A stretch of 64,000 nucleotides of DNA from positions 2,671,501-2,735,500 of the forward strand of contig NZ_OY762999.1 in the NCBI RefSeq assembly GCF_963666665.1. Reading direction: 5' to 3'. Of the stretch, positions 1 through 9,383 are shown one piece after another. This DNA is from Maridesulfovibrio sp. Lineage in GTDB: Bacteria; Desulfobacterota; Desulfovibrionia; Desulfovibrionales; Desulfovibrionaceae. Numbering within the stretch: the first letter of the stretch is position 1; every line of letters starts with the position of its first letter. A program made the translations under genes and the position numbers. The notes below the pieces were generated by a model. That model worked only from the letters and a program-made list of their open reading frames with translations, was not told where the DNA came from and searched no databases.

Positions 1-200
1 GGTTCACCGCTGGCAGTAAGCTTTCCCTGAAACTTCTCGCCATACCATGAAGCCATGCCTTCCTCTTTATAGTCAGCAGGAATTACAATTGTTTCGGACA
101 CGGAAACGTCTTCCGTACCGTTTTGAGCTTTATCCTGTGCAAAAGAAGGAACCGCAACCATCAGCAGCAAAAGCTGCACCAAGAAAAAACATCTGATCAT
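1..200 (-). CDS. rlpA: RlpA-like septal ring lytic transglycosylase, N-terminal part (runs off the left edge)
   Basis: Reading the reverse strand from an ATG at 200-198 gives a signal peptide (MIRCFFLVQLLLLMVAVPSFA), a short linker and then the block GMASWYGEKFQGKLTASGE, which is the opening motif of the RlpA double-psi beta-barrel. Known members bind or cleave peptidoglycan strands that lack stem peptides, at the septum or in the periplasm. A GGAGAG ribosome site lies just upstream of the start. No lipobox cysteine follows the signal peptide, so this copy looks secreted rather than lipidated. Only 66 codons are inside the window, so the catalytic Asp/His region cannot be checked. Confidence 0.8.
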   Translation of the reverse strand, partial: MIRCFFLVQLLLLMVAVPSFAQDKAQNGTEDVSVSETIVIPADYKEEGMASWYGEKFQGKLTASGE

Positions 201-311
201 TTATCTCTCCTGCCGAATTTAGTACAATGCATGTTACCTTTATGCAGATTTCGAGTCGGTGGCAAGCGTCAGCGCATACAAACGACGAAGAAAGTGCCAA
301 ATGCGAGACAC

Positions 312-620
312 CTACAACTTCTTCATTTCGCGGCGGTGCTTTTCCTCGTCATATTCACCAAGTTCATACATGCGGATTTTGTTGCTTCGCGGGAACTCTC
401 TTTTAAACAAAGTTTTCAATAACTTTTTCATATCCTTTAATGCGGATTGATGCGCGATTGTTTCATAACCGTCTTCGTAAATAATATACTGCTGCTCCCG
501 TACATGTAAAATTAAAAGGGAACGGTTGCGTTTATAGGTGCGCAGGTCTATGCAATGCCCCACGGGAAGTTTTTTAAGCTTCCGCAAAACCGATTCAAGT
601 GCTGTTGCTTTATCAATCAT
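312..620 (-). CDS. Small hypothetical protein, 102 aa
   Basis: This is an open frame of 102 residues, rich in Lys and Arg, with no signal peptide, membrane segment or motif I recognise. It has alternating hydrophobic stretches (SLLILHVREQQYIIYEDG) that look like beta strands, followed by a charged helical C-terminus. It lies divergent from rlmD with about 40 bp between starts, and upstream of the rlpA-like gene on the same strand. There is no clear Shine-Dalgarno before the ATG, so a downstream start is possible. The amino-acid composition looks like a real cytoplasmic protein, and it is not antisense to another gene. Function unknown. Confidence 0.6.
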   Translation of the reverse strand: MIDKATALESVLRKLKKLPVGHCIDLRTYKRNRSLLILHVREQQYIIYEDGYETIAHQSALKDMKKLLKTLFKREFPRSNKIRMYELGEYDEEKHRREMKKL

Positions 621-659
621 GGACCGAAGCGTACAGCGGTCAAAGGAGAACTGTCAAAC

Positions 660-2057
660 ATGAGTAATGATAACAAGCCCATCTGTAAGGGCGATATAAT
701 TGAAACAAAAATCGAATCACTGGCCTTCGGAGGCAAAGGCATCGGCCGCTATGAAGGGCTGACCCTGTTTGTTGAAGGAGTTGTGCCGGGACAGACAGTT
801 CGCTGCGAGATCACCAAACTTAAAAAAAGATTCGCAGAAGCACGCCGCACTGAAATCATCGACCATGTGGAAGATGAGCAGACACCGGCATGTAAATATT
901 TTGGGTCCTGCGGAGGCTGCCTGCATCAGGATATTAAATATCCCGCCCAGACCTTCTGGAAAGGACGGCAGGTATGCGAAACTCTGGAACGCATCGGCAA
1001 GATCGGGCCGGAGACTCCGGGCATGGGTAAAGAAGCCCTGCCTTCGCCGTTGGAATACGGCTACCGCAACAAAATGGAGTTTTCCTTCCACGGCATCGGC
1101 GATTCCCTGAAACTGGGCTTCAAACGGCGTGGATCGGAAATAGACGTTCTGAATATTTCCAGCTGCCCGCTGCTCCCCGAACAATGTGCCGACATTCCGG
1201 CACTGGTCCGTGACTATTGTGCGAGCACGAATGTCGGTGCCTACCGCCACAATCGCGGCGGGTACTGGCGTAAGCTGGTTGTCCGCTTTTCCCACCACAG
1301 CGGGGAGATGATGATTCACCTGCTGACCGGACCGGCCAAATCCCACCACACCATCAAGGGATTGGGCAAACTCCTTTTTGACAACGTCCCGCAGCTAAAA
1401 AGCTTCGTGCACTCCACCCGCAAAGGACGTGCCGATCTCGCCACCGGCGAAAGGCTTATATCTGTAACCGGACAGGAACATATCATCGAAACCCTGCCCC
1501 GCGCAGACGGCGGAGAAGTCAGCTACCGTATCACGCCCAATGCCTTTTTCCAGACGAACTCTAAAGGAGCGGAAGTTCTTTACCGAAAAAGTGCAGAGCT
1601 GGCTGCACCGAAAGCTGATGACGTTGTATGGGACCTTTTCTGCGGCTCCGGGGGCATAGGCATGTTCATGGCCAAGGATGTAGGCAGGATGATCGGAATT
1701 GAAGTTTCCGAGGAATCGGTTCAATCAGCAAAAGACAACGCAATGCTTAACGGACTGGAGAATACGCAATACATTGTGGGTAACCTCGCATCCGAAAAAG
1801 GACTGCCTGAAGATCTGCCACACCCTGATATGGTAATTGTGGACCCTCCACGTTCCGGCGTTCCCGATCCATCTTTGCAGAAACTGATAGAACTCGAACC
1901 AGAGAAAATTTTATACATTTCCTGCAACCCTTCCACCTTGGCCCGCGATGCTGCTAAAATGGAAGGCAAATATAAGCTGGAACGCTTTGCTGCAGTGGAT
2001 ATGTTTCCGCATACGGCCCATGTTGAATCCATCGCGCTGTTGACGAAAACCGGGTAA
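660..2057 (+). CDS. rlmD: 23S rRNA (uracil-5-)-methyltransferase, RlmD/RumA family
   Basis: It encodes a 465-residue S-adenosylmethionine-dependent methyltransferase of the TRAM/RumA family, which makes 5-methyluridine in 23S rRNA (U1939 in E. coli). An N-terminal TRAM domain (about 10-68) is followed by an Fe-S cysteine cluster (C78, C84, C87). The SAM-binding motif DLFCGSGGIG lies near residue 325, and the catalytic cysteine near 421 in SCNPSTLARD. The frame is open further upstream, but the ATG at 660 has AAAGGAG 10 bases before it and gives the usual N-terminus. The E. coli position is family knowledge; RlmC-like specificity for another uridine cannot be excluded. Confidence 0.88.
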   Translation: MSNDNKPICKGDIIETKIESLAFGGKGIGRYEGLTLFVEGVVPGQTVRCEITKLKKRFAEARRTEIIDHVEDEQTPACKYFGSCGGCLHQDIKYPAQTFWKGRQVCETLERIGKIGPETPGMGKEALPSPLEYGYRNKMEFSFHGIGDSLKLGFKRRGSEIDVLNISSCPLLPEQCADIPALVRDYCASTNVGAYRHNRGGYWRKLVVRFSHHSGEMMIHLLTGPAKSHHTIKGLGKLLFDNVPQLKSFVHSTRKGRADLATGERLISVTGQEHIIETLPRADGGEVSYRITPNAFFQTNSKGAEVLYRKSAELAAPKADDVVWDLFCGSGGIGMFMAKDVGRMIGIEVSEESVQSAKDNAMLNGLENTQYIVGNLASEKGLPEDLPHPDMVIVDPPRSGVPDPSLQKLIELEPEKILYISCNPSTLARDAAKMEGKYKLERFAAVDMFPHTAHVESIALLTKTG

Positions 2058-2074
2058 ACAGGTCAGGATATTTT

Positions 2075-5000
2075 ATGGCTGAGACAGAAACACATGACAC
2101 CCTGCTTGGAGAACTACGCAGGCTGAATCTCTATCCCCCGGAAGAGCGTCAACTTGCGGATTTGCGCTATAAAATAGACGGCAAATTCAGCAGGGAACAG
2201 ACTCCTCCGGACGCAATAGAGTCTGCAAAATACGCCATGTTGTTCTATGGTCTATGCCTGAAAGCCATTGAACTGGAAGCAGAACAAAGCGGCAAGATTT
2301 CTTATGCTCCGGTCCCTGAAGATACTACCGAAGACCTGTGTCTCGACTATCTTTCGCAGATGGGGCCGTGCGGAAGAAATCTGGCTGCTTCTCTGCTCTG
2401 CAACCGTATGCTTCCATTTTCCCGTCTTAAAAGCTGGTTTTCCAGACAGCCCAAAGACACTGCCATTGCTGTGGCAGACCGCATGCTGGTTGCCCATAAC
2501 GATGAAGTTCCGGAAAGAATTAAATTTGCTGAATCAGTCATTGAACAGGCTAAGGGGATAGCACTGCTCGACAGCATCGAATTCTTCAATAAAAACGGGA
2601 CCCGCAAAGGGCAACTGACCTTCAAGTCATTGTCTAAATTCATTTCCGGAAACTATGGCAAAGAATGCCGCAGGCAACTGCATGAACCGGAAAGCCTAGA
2701 AGAAATAACCCTCTGCGCTGATAGCATGCCCCCCTACCCTGACGGGGAAATGGTTGCGGATATTTCATTCCATCTGAAAACCATGGACCCCATCATCATG
2801 GAAAAGGTGCTCCGCGCGGTGGAAAGATTGGCCGATGAGATTGACGACGAGCTGTTAAAAGAAGTTTTACCTCTGGCGCAATCCCCTTCCCTGCCTCTGG
2901 CCAAGGCAGCCATGGATATCATCACAAAATTCGGAGGCAGCCGCAGGGGACGGATTTTCGCTCAGATTTTCAATGAAGCCCCAAAACTCCGTGCAGAATT
3001 GATCAACAGAGTTCCTCTGCTCAACAGTGAAAACTTCACCCGCTTCATGAAGGAGATTTCCGTAGGCTACCATACTCCGGTCCTGGCTGTCCTTTTTTCA
3101 ACAATCAGTGAAGAAGACCCGCAGTGCTTCGGACAACTATTAAACAATGTCCTGAAAATCTCGCGCAGCAATAAGAAAAACAGCCTCAAACCGATTCTGG
3201 CCGGCGTCATGGACATCGACAGTCTTAGCGAACCGGTTCGCCCTGAAATGCCGGAGGGCAAAAGAGTCCCCGGGGTCGATTTCATCAAACAGGGCGGTCC
3301 TATTGTACTGAACATTGAAAACAAAGAGCAGGAACAGACCGGATTTAAACGCATTTTCGGCAAAAATATTGTTCAATCAGACGGCATGCCCGACATACAC
3401 ACCGACGGGCAGATAACCAACCAAAGACTGCACAAGCTCAACAAATGGAAAAGCCTCTCCCGAGGTCTGACCATTCAAAATTCAACTTTTTCCGCCTGCG
3501 AATTCAAAGAATCATTCATGGAAGAATGCATCTTCAGAAACTGCACTTTTGAAGGCTGCACTTTCAGCAATACAATTTTTCTGGAATCAGAATTCAAGGA
3601 TTGCAACTTCAACAGCTCTTCCCTTGATGAAGCAACTTTTTATGATTGTGAGTTTGAAAACTGTACTTTTAACACCTCACACTTAGACTCCGCAGTGACT
3701 TTCCTTAGCAATTTCAAGAATTGCAAGTTCAATGCAATTGCTGCTCCCGGAGCTTATTTCTGCCGGACACGTTTCAACGGAGTGATGTTTCAAATCTGCG
3801 ACCTGCGCGAGGCTTTCTTTTATAAAGCTGATGTCAAAGGCTGCGACTTCACTTTCTCAAACTTCGAAACCACTCTCTTCAAAGATTCAAACGTCTATTA
3901 TTCATCCTTTACGCAGTGTAATACCGGACATTGCAGGGTAAGCAATGTAAAATCAGAATCACCTGTTATGCTCAAAGCAATGCAACGGACATTTGCATCA
4001 AAGCTCAGCAACAGGGAAAGGCATAAAAAAAGATCTGCCGGATTCGGAGAGATCAATGAATATGGACGAGGGGTTCTGCACAAAGCCATAAAACGCTGGT
4101 ACGCGCTAAAGGATATCGAACACTGCCATGCCTGCTTTGCAGAAAATAACAGCAGAAGACTGGACTGGGCTGAATCCAAGCTGGACAGCAAGAGCAAAAA
4201 ACTCCTGAAAATTATTCCCGCTCTGCTGCATACAAATGTGTTTGAAATCAAATCGGGAATGGATCCTCTGAACATGAGTTCAAGGATTTGCAGCTATGAA
4301 CTTACTCCGCAGGTAATCAGCCTGCTGGATGAATTTTTTCCGGAGACAAAATATGAAATCAGCACGGAATCAGCCACTCCCATAGAAGCTTTCATGTCCA
4401 TCGGCAGTACCGGAACCATAGCCCAGACCCCGGACTCCGACCTTGATTGCTGGGTATGCTGTAATTTTGCAGGGAAGTCCCCCGAAAACAGGGAAAGGTT
4501 AGGCGTCAAATTACAAGCCATTGAAAAATGGGCCCTGAACGAATTCGGTCTTGAAATTCATTTTTTCATCATGGATACCCGTGAAATCCGCGATAATATT
4601 TTTGGATTAAGTGATGAAGAGAGTTCCGGTTCAGCGCAAAGCGCCATATTAAAAGAAGAATTCTACCGCACAGCACTGCTGCTGGCGGGCAAGCCTCCCC
4701 TGTGGTGGTTCACCCCGCCCGAAGCCAGTGACAAAGCATACGCTGACAGTAAGAAGAAAGTAGCTTTACTCAAAGGCAAAGATTTTTGTGTGGACCTCGG
4801 CAATATCCCTAACATTCCGGTCGAGGAGTTCTTCGGGGCCTCACTCTGGCAGATTGTAAAAGGGATCAAAAGTCCTTTTAAATCAATAATGAAATTCGGT
4901 TTACTCGAGCTTTACACCTCGGACAGTAAATATTCCCTGCTTTGCGAGAAACTGAAAAAGAACATCCTCAGTGGAAAGCGCAGGATAAAACGGGTTGATC

Positions 5001-5995
5001 CATACATGCGGCTATATCAGGAGCTTGCAGACTTTTACCGCACGCAAGGTAATGATGAATACATCTGGCTGACAGCCATGGCCCTGCGCCTGAAATGCGG
5101 TCTGGTCAATGAAAGAGAGATCCAGTCCACCCCAAGCAGAGCCGAAGAAATTGAATTGATAGAATTCACCATGAACCTCTCCGGAGAAGAAACCGGAGCT
5201 TTTGAGGACTTCAAGGATCTTTCTGATTTCGGTTCCGTGGCTGAACTGGGCAGGCGGGTCAACCAGTTTATGGTCAATACCTACATGAAGGTCCGTGGCG
5301 AGCAGGACAAGTTCCCCGGAGTATCCATCACCCCGGAAGATCTTACCCGCTTGGGCAGAGTAATTTTTTCTGCCTTTGCCAAGCGCACCAACAAAATCCT
5401 GCGCCTATCCTTGCCCGGGCCCAGAACACACTTTTTCAACTCCATCAATATATCCCGCACTGAAAAGAGTAATATCTGGAATATTTACGGGGAATATCCT
5501 GACGAATCCGGAGCAAGAAACATCCTGACCCGAATTGAGTCAGGACCGGACCTCAACTACATGCTGGTCTGGCTGGCCCTGAACGGCTTGTATGACCAAA
5601 ACATGCAGGTCAAAACAGATATCAGTTCCGGACCTCTGCGGGAACGTGAAATAAAAAAACTATTCAGCGACATGATGCAGTTCTTCCCGCCCAAGAAAAC
5701 TTTCAACGTGCTAATTGAGGAGACCCTCAATCCTGAACGCCTTATAAAAGGTTTCTTTATCGTGAACCTGTGCGTTCCTCCTGAAAGTAAAAAAGTGCAG
5801 GAAGTACATTTGGTCTACAGCACCAATTGGGGTGAGGTCTTCTGCAGGCCGCTCAAAGTTAATATGAAACTGATTGAAACCCCGGAGCAATACCTCAAGG
5901 AAGAATTGGGGGCTCTTTGCAATGGAGAAATTCAAATGAACCAGTTTGTTCCGCAGAATGCAGAATGTCCGTACCTAAAAATTCCGGTAAATTAG
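2075..5995 (+). CDS. cyaA: Class I adenylate cyclase with pentapeptide repeats, 1306 aa
   Basis: The protein makes cAMP from ATP. Its C-terminal half carries the enterobacterial class I signature: GSTGTIAQTPDSDLD near residue 775, with the two metal-binding Asp in DLD, then EEFYRTALLLAGKP and EEFFGASLWQ, each aligning by eye with E. coli CyaA. The layout is unlike E. coli: about 400 helical, HEAT-like residues come first, then about 150 residues of pentapeptide-type repeats (470-620, with F/C at regular fives). The cyclase core and a roughly 300-residue C-terminal region follow. It lies 17 bp after rlmD and is probably co-transcribed with it. At 1306 residues it is much longer than E. coli CyaA (848). 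The call is firm for the family; regulatory roles of the extra domains are unknown. Confidence 0.88.
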   Translation: MAETETHDTLLGELRRLNLYPPEERQLADLRYKIDGKFSREQTPPDAIESAKYAMLFYGLCLKAIELEAEQSGKISYAPVPEDTTEDLCLDYLSQMGPCGRNLAASLLCNRMLPFSRLKSWFSRQPKDTAIAVADRMLVAHNDEVPERIKFAESVIEQAKGIALLDSIEFFNKNGTRKGQLTFKSLSKFISGNYGKECRRQLHEPESLEEITLCADSMPPYPDGEMVADISFHLKTMDPIIMEKVLRAVERLADEIDDELLKEVLPLAQSPSLPLAKAAMDIITKFGGSRRGRIFAQIFNEAPKLRAELINRVPLLNSENFTRFMKEISVGYHTPVLAVLFSTISEEDPQCFGQLLNNVLKISRSNKKNSLKPILAGVMDIDSLSEPVRPEMPEGKRVPGVDFIKQGGPIVLNIENKEQEQTGFKRIFGKNIVQSDGMPDIHTDGQITNQRLHKLNKWKSLSRGLTIQNSTFSACEFKESFMEECIFRNCTFEGCTFSNTIFLESEFKDCNFNSSSLDEATFYDCEFENCTFNTSHLDSAVTFLSNFKNCKFNAIAAPGAYFCRTRFNGVMFQICDLREAFFYKADVKGCDFTFSNFETTLFKDSNVYYSSFTQCNTGHCRVSNVKSESPVMLKAMQRTFASKLSNRERHKKRSAGFGEINEYGRGVLHKAIKRWYALKDIEHCHACFAENNSRRLDWAESKLDSKSKKLLKIIPALLHTNVFEIKSGMDPLNMSSRICSYELTPQVISLLDEFFPETKYEISTESATPIEAFMSIGSTGTIAQTPDSDLDCWVCCNFAGKSPENRERLGVKLQAIEKWALNEFGLEIHFFIMDTREIRDNIFGLSDEESSGSAQSAILKEEFYRTALLLAGKPPLWWFTPPEASDKAYADSKKKVALLKGKDFCVDLGNIPNIPVEEFFGASLWQIVKGIKSPFKSIMKFGLLELYTSDSKYSLLCEKLKKNILSGKRRIKRVDPYMRLYQELADFYRTQGNDEYIWLTAMALRLKCGLVNEREIQSTPSRAEEIELIEFTMNLSGEETGAFEDFKDLSDFGSVAELGRRVNQFMVNTYMKVRGEQDKFPGVSITPEDLTRLGRVIFSAFAKRTNKILRLSLPGPRTHFFNSINISRTEKSNIWNIYGEYPDESGARNILTRIESGPDLNYMLVWLALNGLYDQNMQVKTDISSGPLREREIKKLFSDMMQFFPPKKTFNVLIEETLNPERLIKGFFIVNLCVPPESKKVQEVHLVYSTNWGEVFCRPLKVNMKLIETPEQYLKEELGALCNGEIQMNQFVPQNAECPYLKIPVN

Positions 5996-6051
5996 GGCCA
6001 TAGATCGACAGCCTTCATGACGGATAAATTACAGATAAAAGGAAAGCTCCA

Positions 6052-7296
6052 ATGCCAATAATTCGAAAAAGCCTGCTCCAACTTATTTTTTCCGGTTCCT
6101 TCATGAAAAGATGGAATGACAAACTCCGCCCCATGGAAATGGTGGAGGTGGACAAACAGGCCCACAAGATGATCGCCGCATGGATTCTCTTTGTTCTTAA
6201 CGGAGAGAAACTTGAAACAAGGGAAAAGATCAGGCTTGGTAATGAAATTGTCGAGGGTGGCATCTTTGAATACCTCTTCCGCATGGTCATTACAGACATC
6301 AAGCCCCCGGTCTTTTACCGTATTAAAGAGAACCCCGAACACTACCGCAAGCTTTCCAAATGGGTTCTCAAACAGCTCAGACCGCGGCTCATGCCCTTGG
6401 GCAAGGAATTCTGGGAAAGGCTCACCGATTACCACCTCAATCCCGATGACAATGCCCTTTCACGCCAGATTCTCGATGCCTCGCACATGTACGCCAGCTA
6501 TTCAGAATTCAAGCTGCTCAAGCACCTCAACCAGATGGATGATGAACTGGTTGGAATCGAACAAAGTTTCATTGACCGCTTGAAAGCATATTCCGGCCTC
6601 GACGGAGTAAATGAACTTCTCCATTCGGAAACAACCCCGCTGGGAAGGTTCGCGGACATCTGCGGAAGGTTGCGCTTCCAGACCCGCTGGTCCCAGACAC
6701 CGCGTATCCCGGAAACATCAGTTCTCGGACACGTCTTCATTGTCGCCACCTTTGCATGGTTTTTCAGTCTTGAAAAAGGAGCCTGCCCCTCCAGACGACA
6801 AAACAATTTCTTCACCGGACTTTTCCATGACATGCCTGAACTGCTGACCCGGGACATTATATCTCCGGTTAAACAATCAGATCCCACCATCGGCGAGCTG
6901 ATCAGAGAATATGAAGAACAGGAGATGGAAAGAAGGATTATGGCTCCGCTGAAAGAAAACGGCTACGACCAGATTGCTGACCGGCTGGGCTATTTCCTCG
7001 GAGTGGAAACCGGTTCTGAGTTCGATGCTGCAGCTCTAGTTGGCGGAGTGGCCAAAAAAATCAGTACTGAAGAACTGGATGCCCGCTACAATGACGATTC
7101 CTACGATCCAAAGGACGGTGAACTGCTCAAGCTCTGCGACCATCTGGCCGCCTTCATGGAAGCATACAACGCCCTGCAGAACGGAATAACTTCCCCGCAC
7201 CTGCATCAGGCATACTGGCGCATCAGCCAGAGTTATATGGAAGATCCGGTAGTTGCCGGAATTCACGTGGGGCCGCTGCTGGCTGACTTTGAGTAA
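6052..7296 (+). CDS. HD-domain metal-dependent phosphohydrolase (YfbR-like HD_3 type)
   Basis: It encodes 414 residues, with an HD domain in the second half: His in SVLGHVF (about 226), the His-Asp pair in LFHDMPELLTRDIISPVK (about 258-259) and a later Asp in LCDHLAAF. The HD-x-(P/S)-E-x-LTxDIxxPVK pattern resembles 5'-deoxynucleotidase YfbR and related HD_3 proteins, but the N-terminal 200 residues are extra. There is no signal peptide. AAAGGA precedes the start, and it lies 56 bp after the adenylate cyclase in the same direction. Substrate not predictable; a nucleotide monophosphate is likely by family. Confidence 0.72.
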   Translation: MPIIRKSLLQLIFSGSFMKRWNDKLRPMEMVEVDKQAHKMIAAWILFVLNGEKLETREKIRLGNEIVEGGIFEYLFRMVITDIKPPVFYRIKENPEHYRKLSKWVLKQLRPRLMPLGKEFWERLTDYHLNPDDNALSRQILDASHMYASYSEFKLLKHLNQMDDELVGIEQSFIDRLKAYSGLDGVNELLHSETTPLGRFADICGRLRFQTRWSQTPRIPETSVLGHVFIVATFAWFFSLEKGACPSRRQNNFFTGLFHDMPELLTRDIISPVKQSDPTIGELIREYEEQEMERRIMAPLKENGYDQIADRLGYFLGVETGSEFDAAALVGGVAKKISTEELDARYNDDSYDPKDGELLKLCDHLAAFMEAYNALQNGITSPHLHQAYWRISQSYMEDPVVAGIHVGPLLADFE

Positions 7297-7420
7297 TACG
7301 GTTTTGCATGAATGTGCGAAATATGATTTAACTACGGTGAAGAATTATAGTTTGCTGACAAAGTCAAAATAATCAGCTGTCTGACCGCTAACCACAGGAC
7401 TGATCAAAAAGGAGAAATAA

Positions 7421-7906
7421 ATGCTGCTGAGAAAAAGAGCTTGGGACATAATGAATGAAGAATTTTCCACTATTGAAGACTCTGCAAGCCTTGCCGAGGC
7501 AGTACGCGCACTCCGGGACAGTATGAAAGAAGCACCGGACAATCATATTGTGGTGGTAAAAAAGAAAAACGGTTCCCTGCGCGGTGTCGTTTCCATCTGG
7601 ACCCTGCTCAAGGCAGTGGAAGACATGGTGCTTAAAGATGAAGACCTGACTCTGACCGAAGAAGCGGATTGGGACCGGGCATTCAAACGTGCCGGAACAG
7701 CCTGCTGCTCCGCATCCCTAGATGAGCATATTGAAGAAGACGTGGTAATCCTTAAGCCCACCGACCCCATGCTGGTTGTACTTGAAATCTTTCGTAAAAA
7801 GAAAAGATCATGGGCACTGGTGCAGGAAGGCGGCAACATTATCGGCGTGGTGCTCTTGAGCGATGTCTATCGCGAAGTCACGCGCGATCTGGTCCAGCAG
7901 TTTTAA
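7421..7906 (+). CDS. CBS-domain pair protein
   Basis: The 161-residue protein consists almost entirely of two CBS motifs: one opening with RAWDIMNEEFSTIEDSASLAEAVRAL, and a second with DVVILKPTDPMLVVLEIF and ending in IIGVVLLSDVYREV. Such Bateman modules bind adenine nucleotides and report energy state or cAMP/AMP levels to a partner. No catalytic domain is attached, so the partner is separate. A strong AAAGGAG precedes the ATG. It sits 125 bp after the HD hydrolase and converges on the HD-GYP gene, from which a shared terminator separates it. Confidence 0.8.
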   Translation: MLLRKRAWDIMNEEFSTIEDSASLAEAVRALRDSMKEAPDNHIVVVKKKNGSLRGVVSIWTLLKAVEDMVLKDEDLTLTEEADWDRAFKRAGTACCSASLDEHIEEDVVILKPTDPMLVVLEIFRKKKRSWALVQEGGNIIGVVLLSDVYREVTRDLVQQF

Positions 7907-7937
7907 ATGATTTAGTTTTAATTTATTGAAAAACAAA

Positions 7938-7970
7938 ACGGCCCTGTTTTCGTCATGAAAACAGGGCCGT
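7938..7970. terminator. Bidirectional terminator between the CBS and HD-GYP genes
   Basis: A 14-bp perfect stem (arms at 7938-7951 and 7957-7970) with loop GTCAT. Read on the minus strand it is followed by TTTTGTTTTTC, a good U-tract for the HD-GYP gene. On the plus strand the tail (TATATCTTCT) is weaker. Confidence 0.85.
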
Positions 7971-7991
7971 TATATCTTCTAGGAGCCTAGT

Positions 7992-9002
7992 TTACTTCTT
8001 CAAAGTCATGGCCCAGGCTTGAATATTCTTGGTCACTTCCGGATCGTAAGCCTTGTCCTGTGAAATCAGCGCCGCAGCCTTCTGCGGGTCAATTGCTTCA
8101 GCAAAGGGACGCTTGGTAATCATGGCGCAATAAGAATCAATCGCGGCGATAATACGGCCCAACTGACTGATATCACGCCCGGACTTCTTCTGAGGGTACC
8201 CTTTACCGTTCAGTCTTTCGTGATGCTCAATGACGCAAGCTTCAATTTCCTTGTACTTGAGATCGAGCTTGGTAAGCATTTCATAACCGAGCATGGGGTG
8301 CTTATCCACTTTCTGTCGTTCATCTGTGGTCAACGGTTTTGGCTTTTCCCTAATGAACAGGGGAATCTTGCTCATACCCATATCGTGCAGAAAAAAACCG
8401 GCAGTGAGCCTGTCAAAATGGTTTCGGCTGATATCCCCACTGGAAAAATTCTTACCCTTCATACGGATAAATATTGCAAGAGCGAGTACACCACAGTTTA
8501 CGCTATGCTGGGCAAGGGTGTGTTCTTTGTGCAGCCTTTTGGCAAGTGCCTTGATTCTATAGGGATCATTCCAAAGATATTCGGTGAGGACCATCAGGTC
8601 GGCCCAGAGCTTATCGGTGACAGCCGCTACAGGCTGGTCCAGAAACTCATTCATACGCATGGTCAGCGCTTCGATGAAAATATCCGCAATCTCGCTTTCC
8701 TTAAGATTACGGTCGATGAGCACAAGATCCAGCTGGTAGGCAATGTGCTTTACATAAACAGGATGGTCTTTACGGGAAACAAAGATAAAACCGTCTTTTA
8801 CCAATCCGGCCAGCTGCTCAATCTGTTCTTTGCTCAACCGTCCGCCAACTTTATAGTAAGACGCGATACGGCCGACATCCTCCATGAACATAAAGATATC
8901 CAAAGGAGGTCTGAATTTATTGAAGCTCTGAAGAATATCGGAACTGATCTGGTAATATTCCTCGTTCAAACCCTCGGGGACATCCATTTTACTTGCACTC
9001 AT
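7992..9002 (-). CDS. HD-GYP domain protein (c-di-GMP phosphodiesterase family)
   Basis: It encodes 336 residues with a C-terminal HD-GYP domain: HD pair at 206-207 (FFLHDMG), HPMLGYEML, the HHE motif at 260-262 and GKGYP at 267-270, all in the right order and spacing. Intact family members hydrolyse cyclic di-GMP to pGpG or GMP using a metal centre. The N-terminal 150 residues match no input domain I know and there is no membrane segment or receiver domain. The gene is the only reverse-strand member of this signalling group and is divergent from mraZ, so its promoter lies in the 9003-9300 region. Confidence 0.85.
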   Translation of the reverse strand: MSASKMDVPEGLNEEYYQISSDILQSFNKFRPPLDIFMFMEDVGRIASYYKVGGRLSKEQIEQLAGLVKDGFIFVSRKDHPVYVKHIAYQLDLVLIDRNLKESEIADIFIEALTMRMNEFLDQPVAAVTDKLWADLMVLTEYLWNDPYRIKALAKRLHKEHTLAQHSVNCGVLALAIFIRMKGKNFSSGDISRNHFDRLTAGFFLHDMGMSKIPLFIREKPKPLTTDERQKVDKHPMLGYEMLTKLDLKYKEIEACVIEHHERLNGKGYPQKKSGRDISQLGRIIAAIDSYCAMITKRPFAEAIDPQKAAALISQDKAYDPEVTKNIQAWAMTLKK

Positions 9003-9311
9003 ATTTGAACCTTACCCTCATCCCTTATAACCAGCTGAAACAATTACACTTGACATCTTGCGGCCAGAACAAATCCCAGGGTTACCACTTCAGGTTAAGC
9101 CAACCGGATCCAAGCTATAAAAAATGGTTTAAATCTTCGTTTTCAACTGCCCTATAGCACTCATATCCTTGTTCGTGAAGTCTGTGTCCGACATGTTCCG
9201 ATTTTTATCTATTATTTTTAAAAAAAATGTAAACTTTTTTTCTCCATTTATTAATTCTTTCTAAGGTCCGTATATATAAGCTTTTAGAAGTAGGGAAATC
9301 CCCTTTAAGCA
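9003..9311. other. Intergenic region between the HD-GYP gene and the dcw operon, AT-rich
   Basis: No open frame with coding character is visible. It includes a very AT-rich tract at about 9205-9255 (runs of A and T) and TATATATAA at about 9272, either of which could belong to promoters for the divergent HD-GYP gene or for mraZ. No -35/-10 pair is convincing enough to place a start site. Confidence 0.4.
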
Positions 9312-9332
9312 TTGAAAACAGCCTGTTTTCAA
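9312..9332. promoter_or_regulatory. Perfect 21-bp palindrome upstream of mraZ (probable operator)
   Basis: Arms TTGAAAACAG (9312-9321) and CTGTTTTCAA (9323-9332) are perfect inverted repeats around a single C. A one-base spacer and AT-rich arms make a terminator hairpin unlikely, and no U-tract follows directly. The size and symmetry fit a site for a dimeric repressor or activator. It lies about 50 bp upstream of the MraZ-type repeats. Confidence 0.6.
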
Positions 9333-9383
9333 CCCTTTTATTTCAGAAGGGGGTCTTGACTTTTTCCTCATTTTCACACACAG

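Noticed and set aside
123..450. Plus-strand open frames at the left edge
   Set aside because: They are antisense to the RlpA-like gene and the small minus-strand gene, and have no ribosome site.
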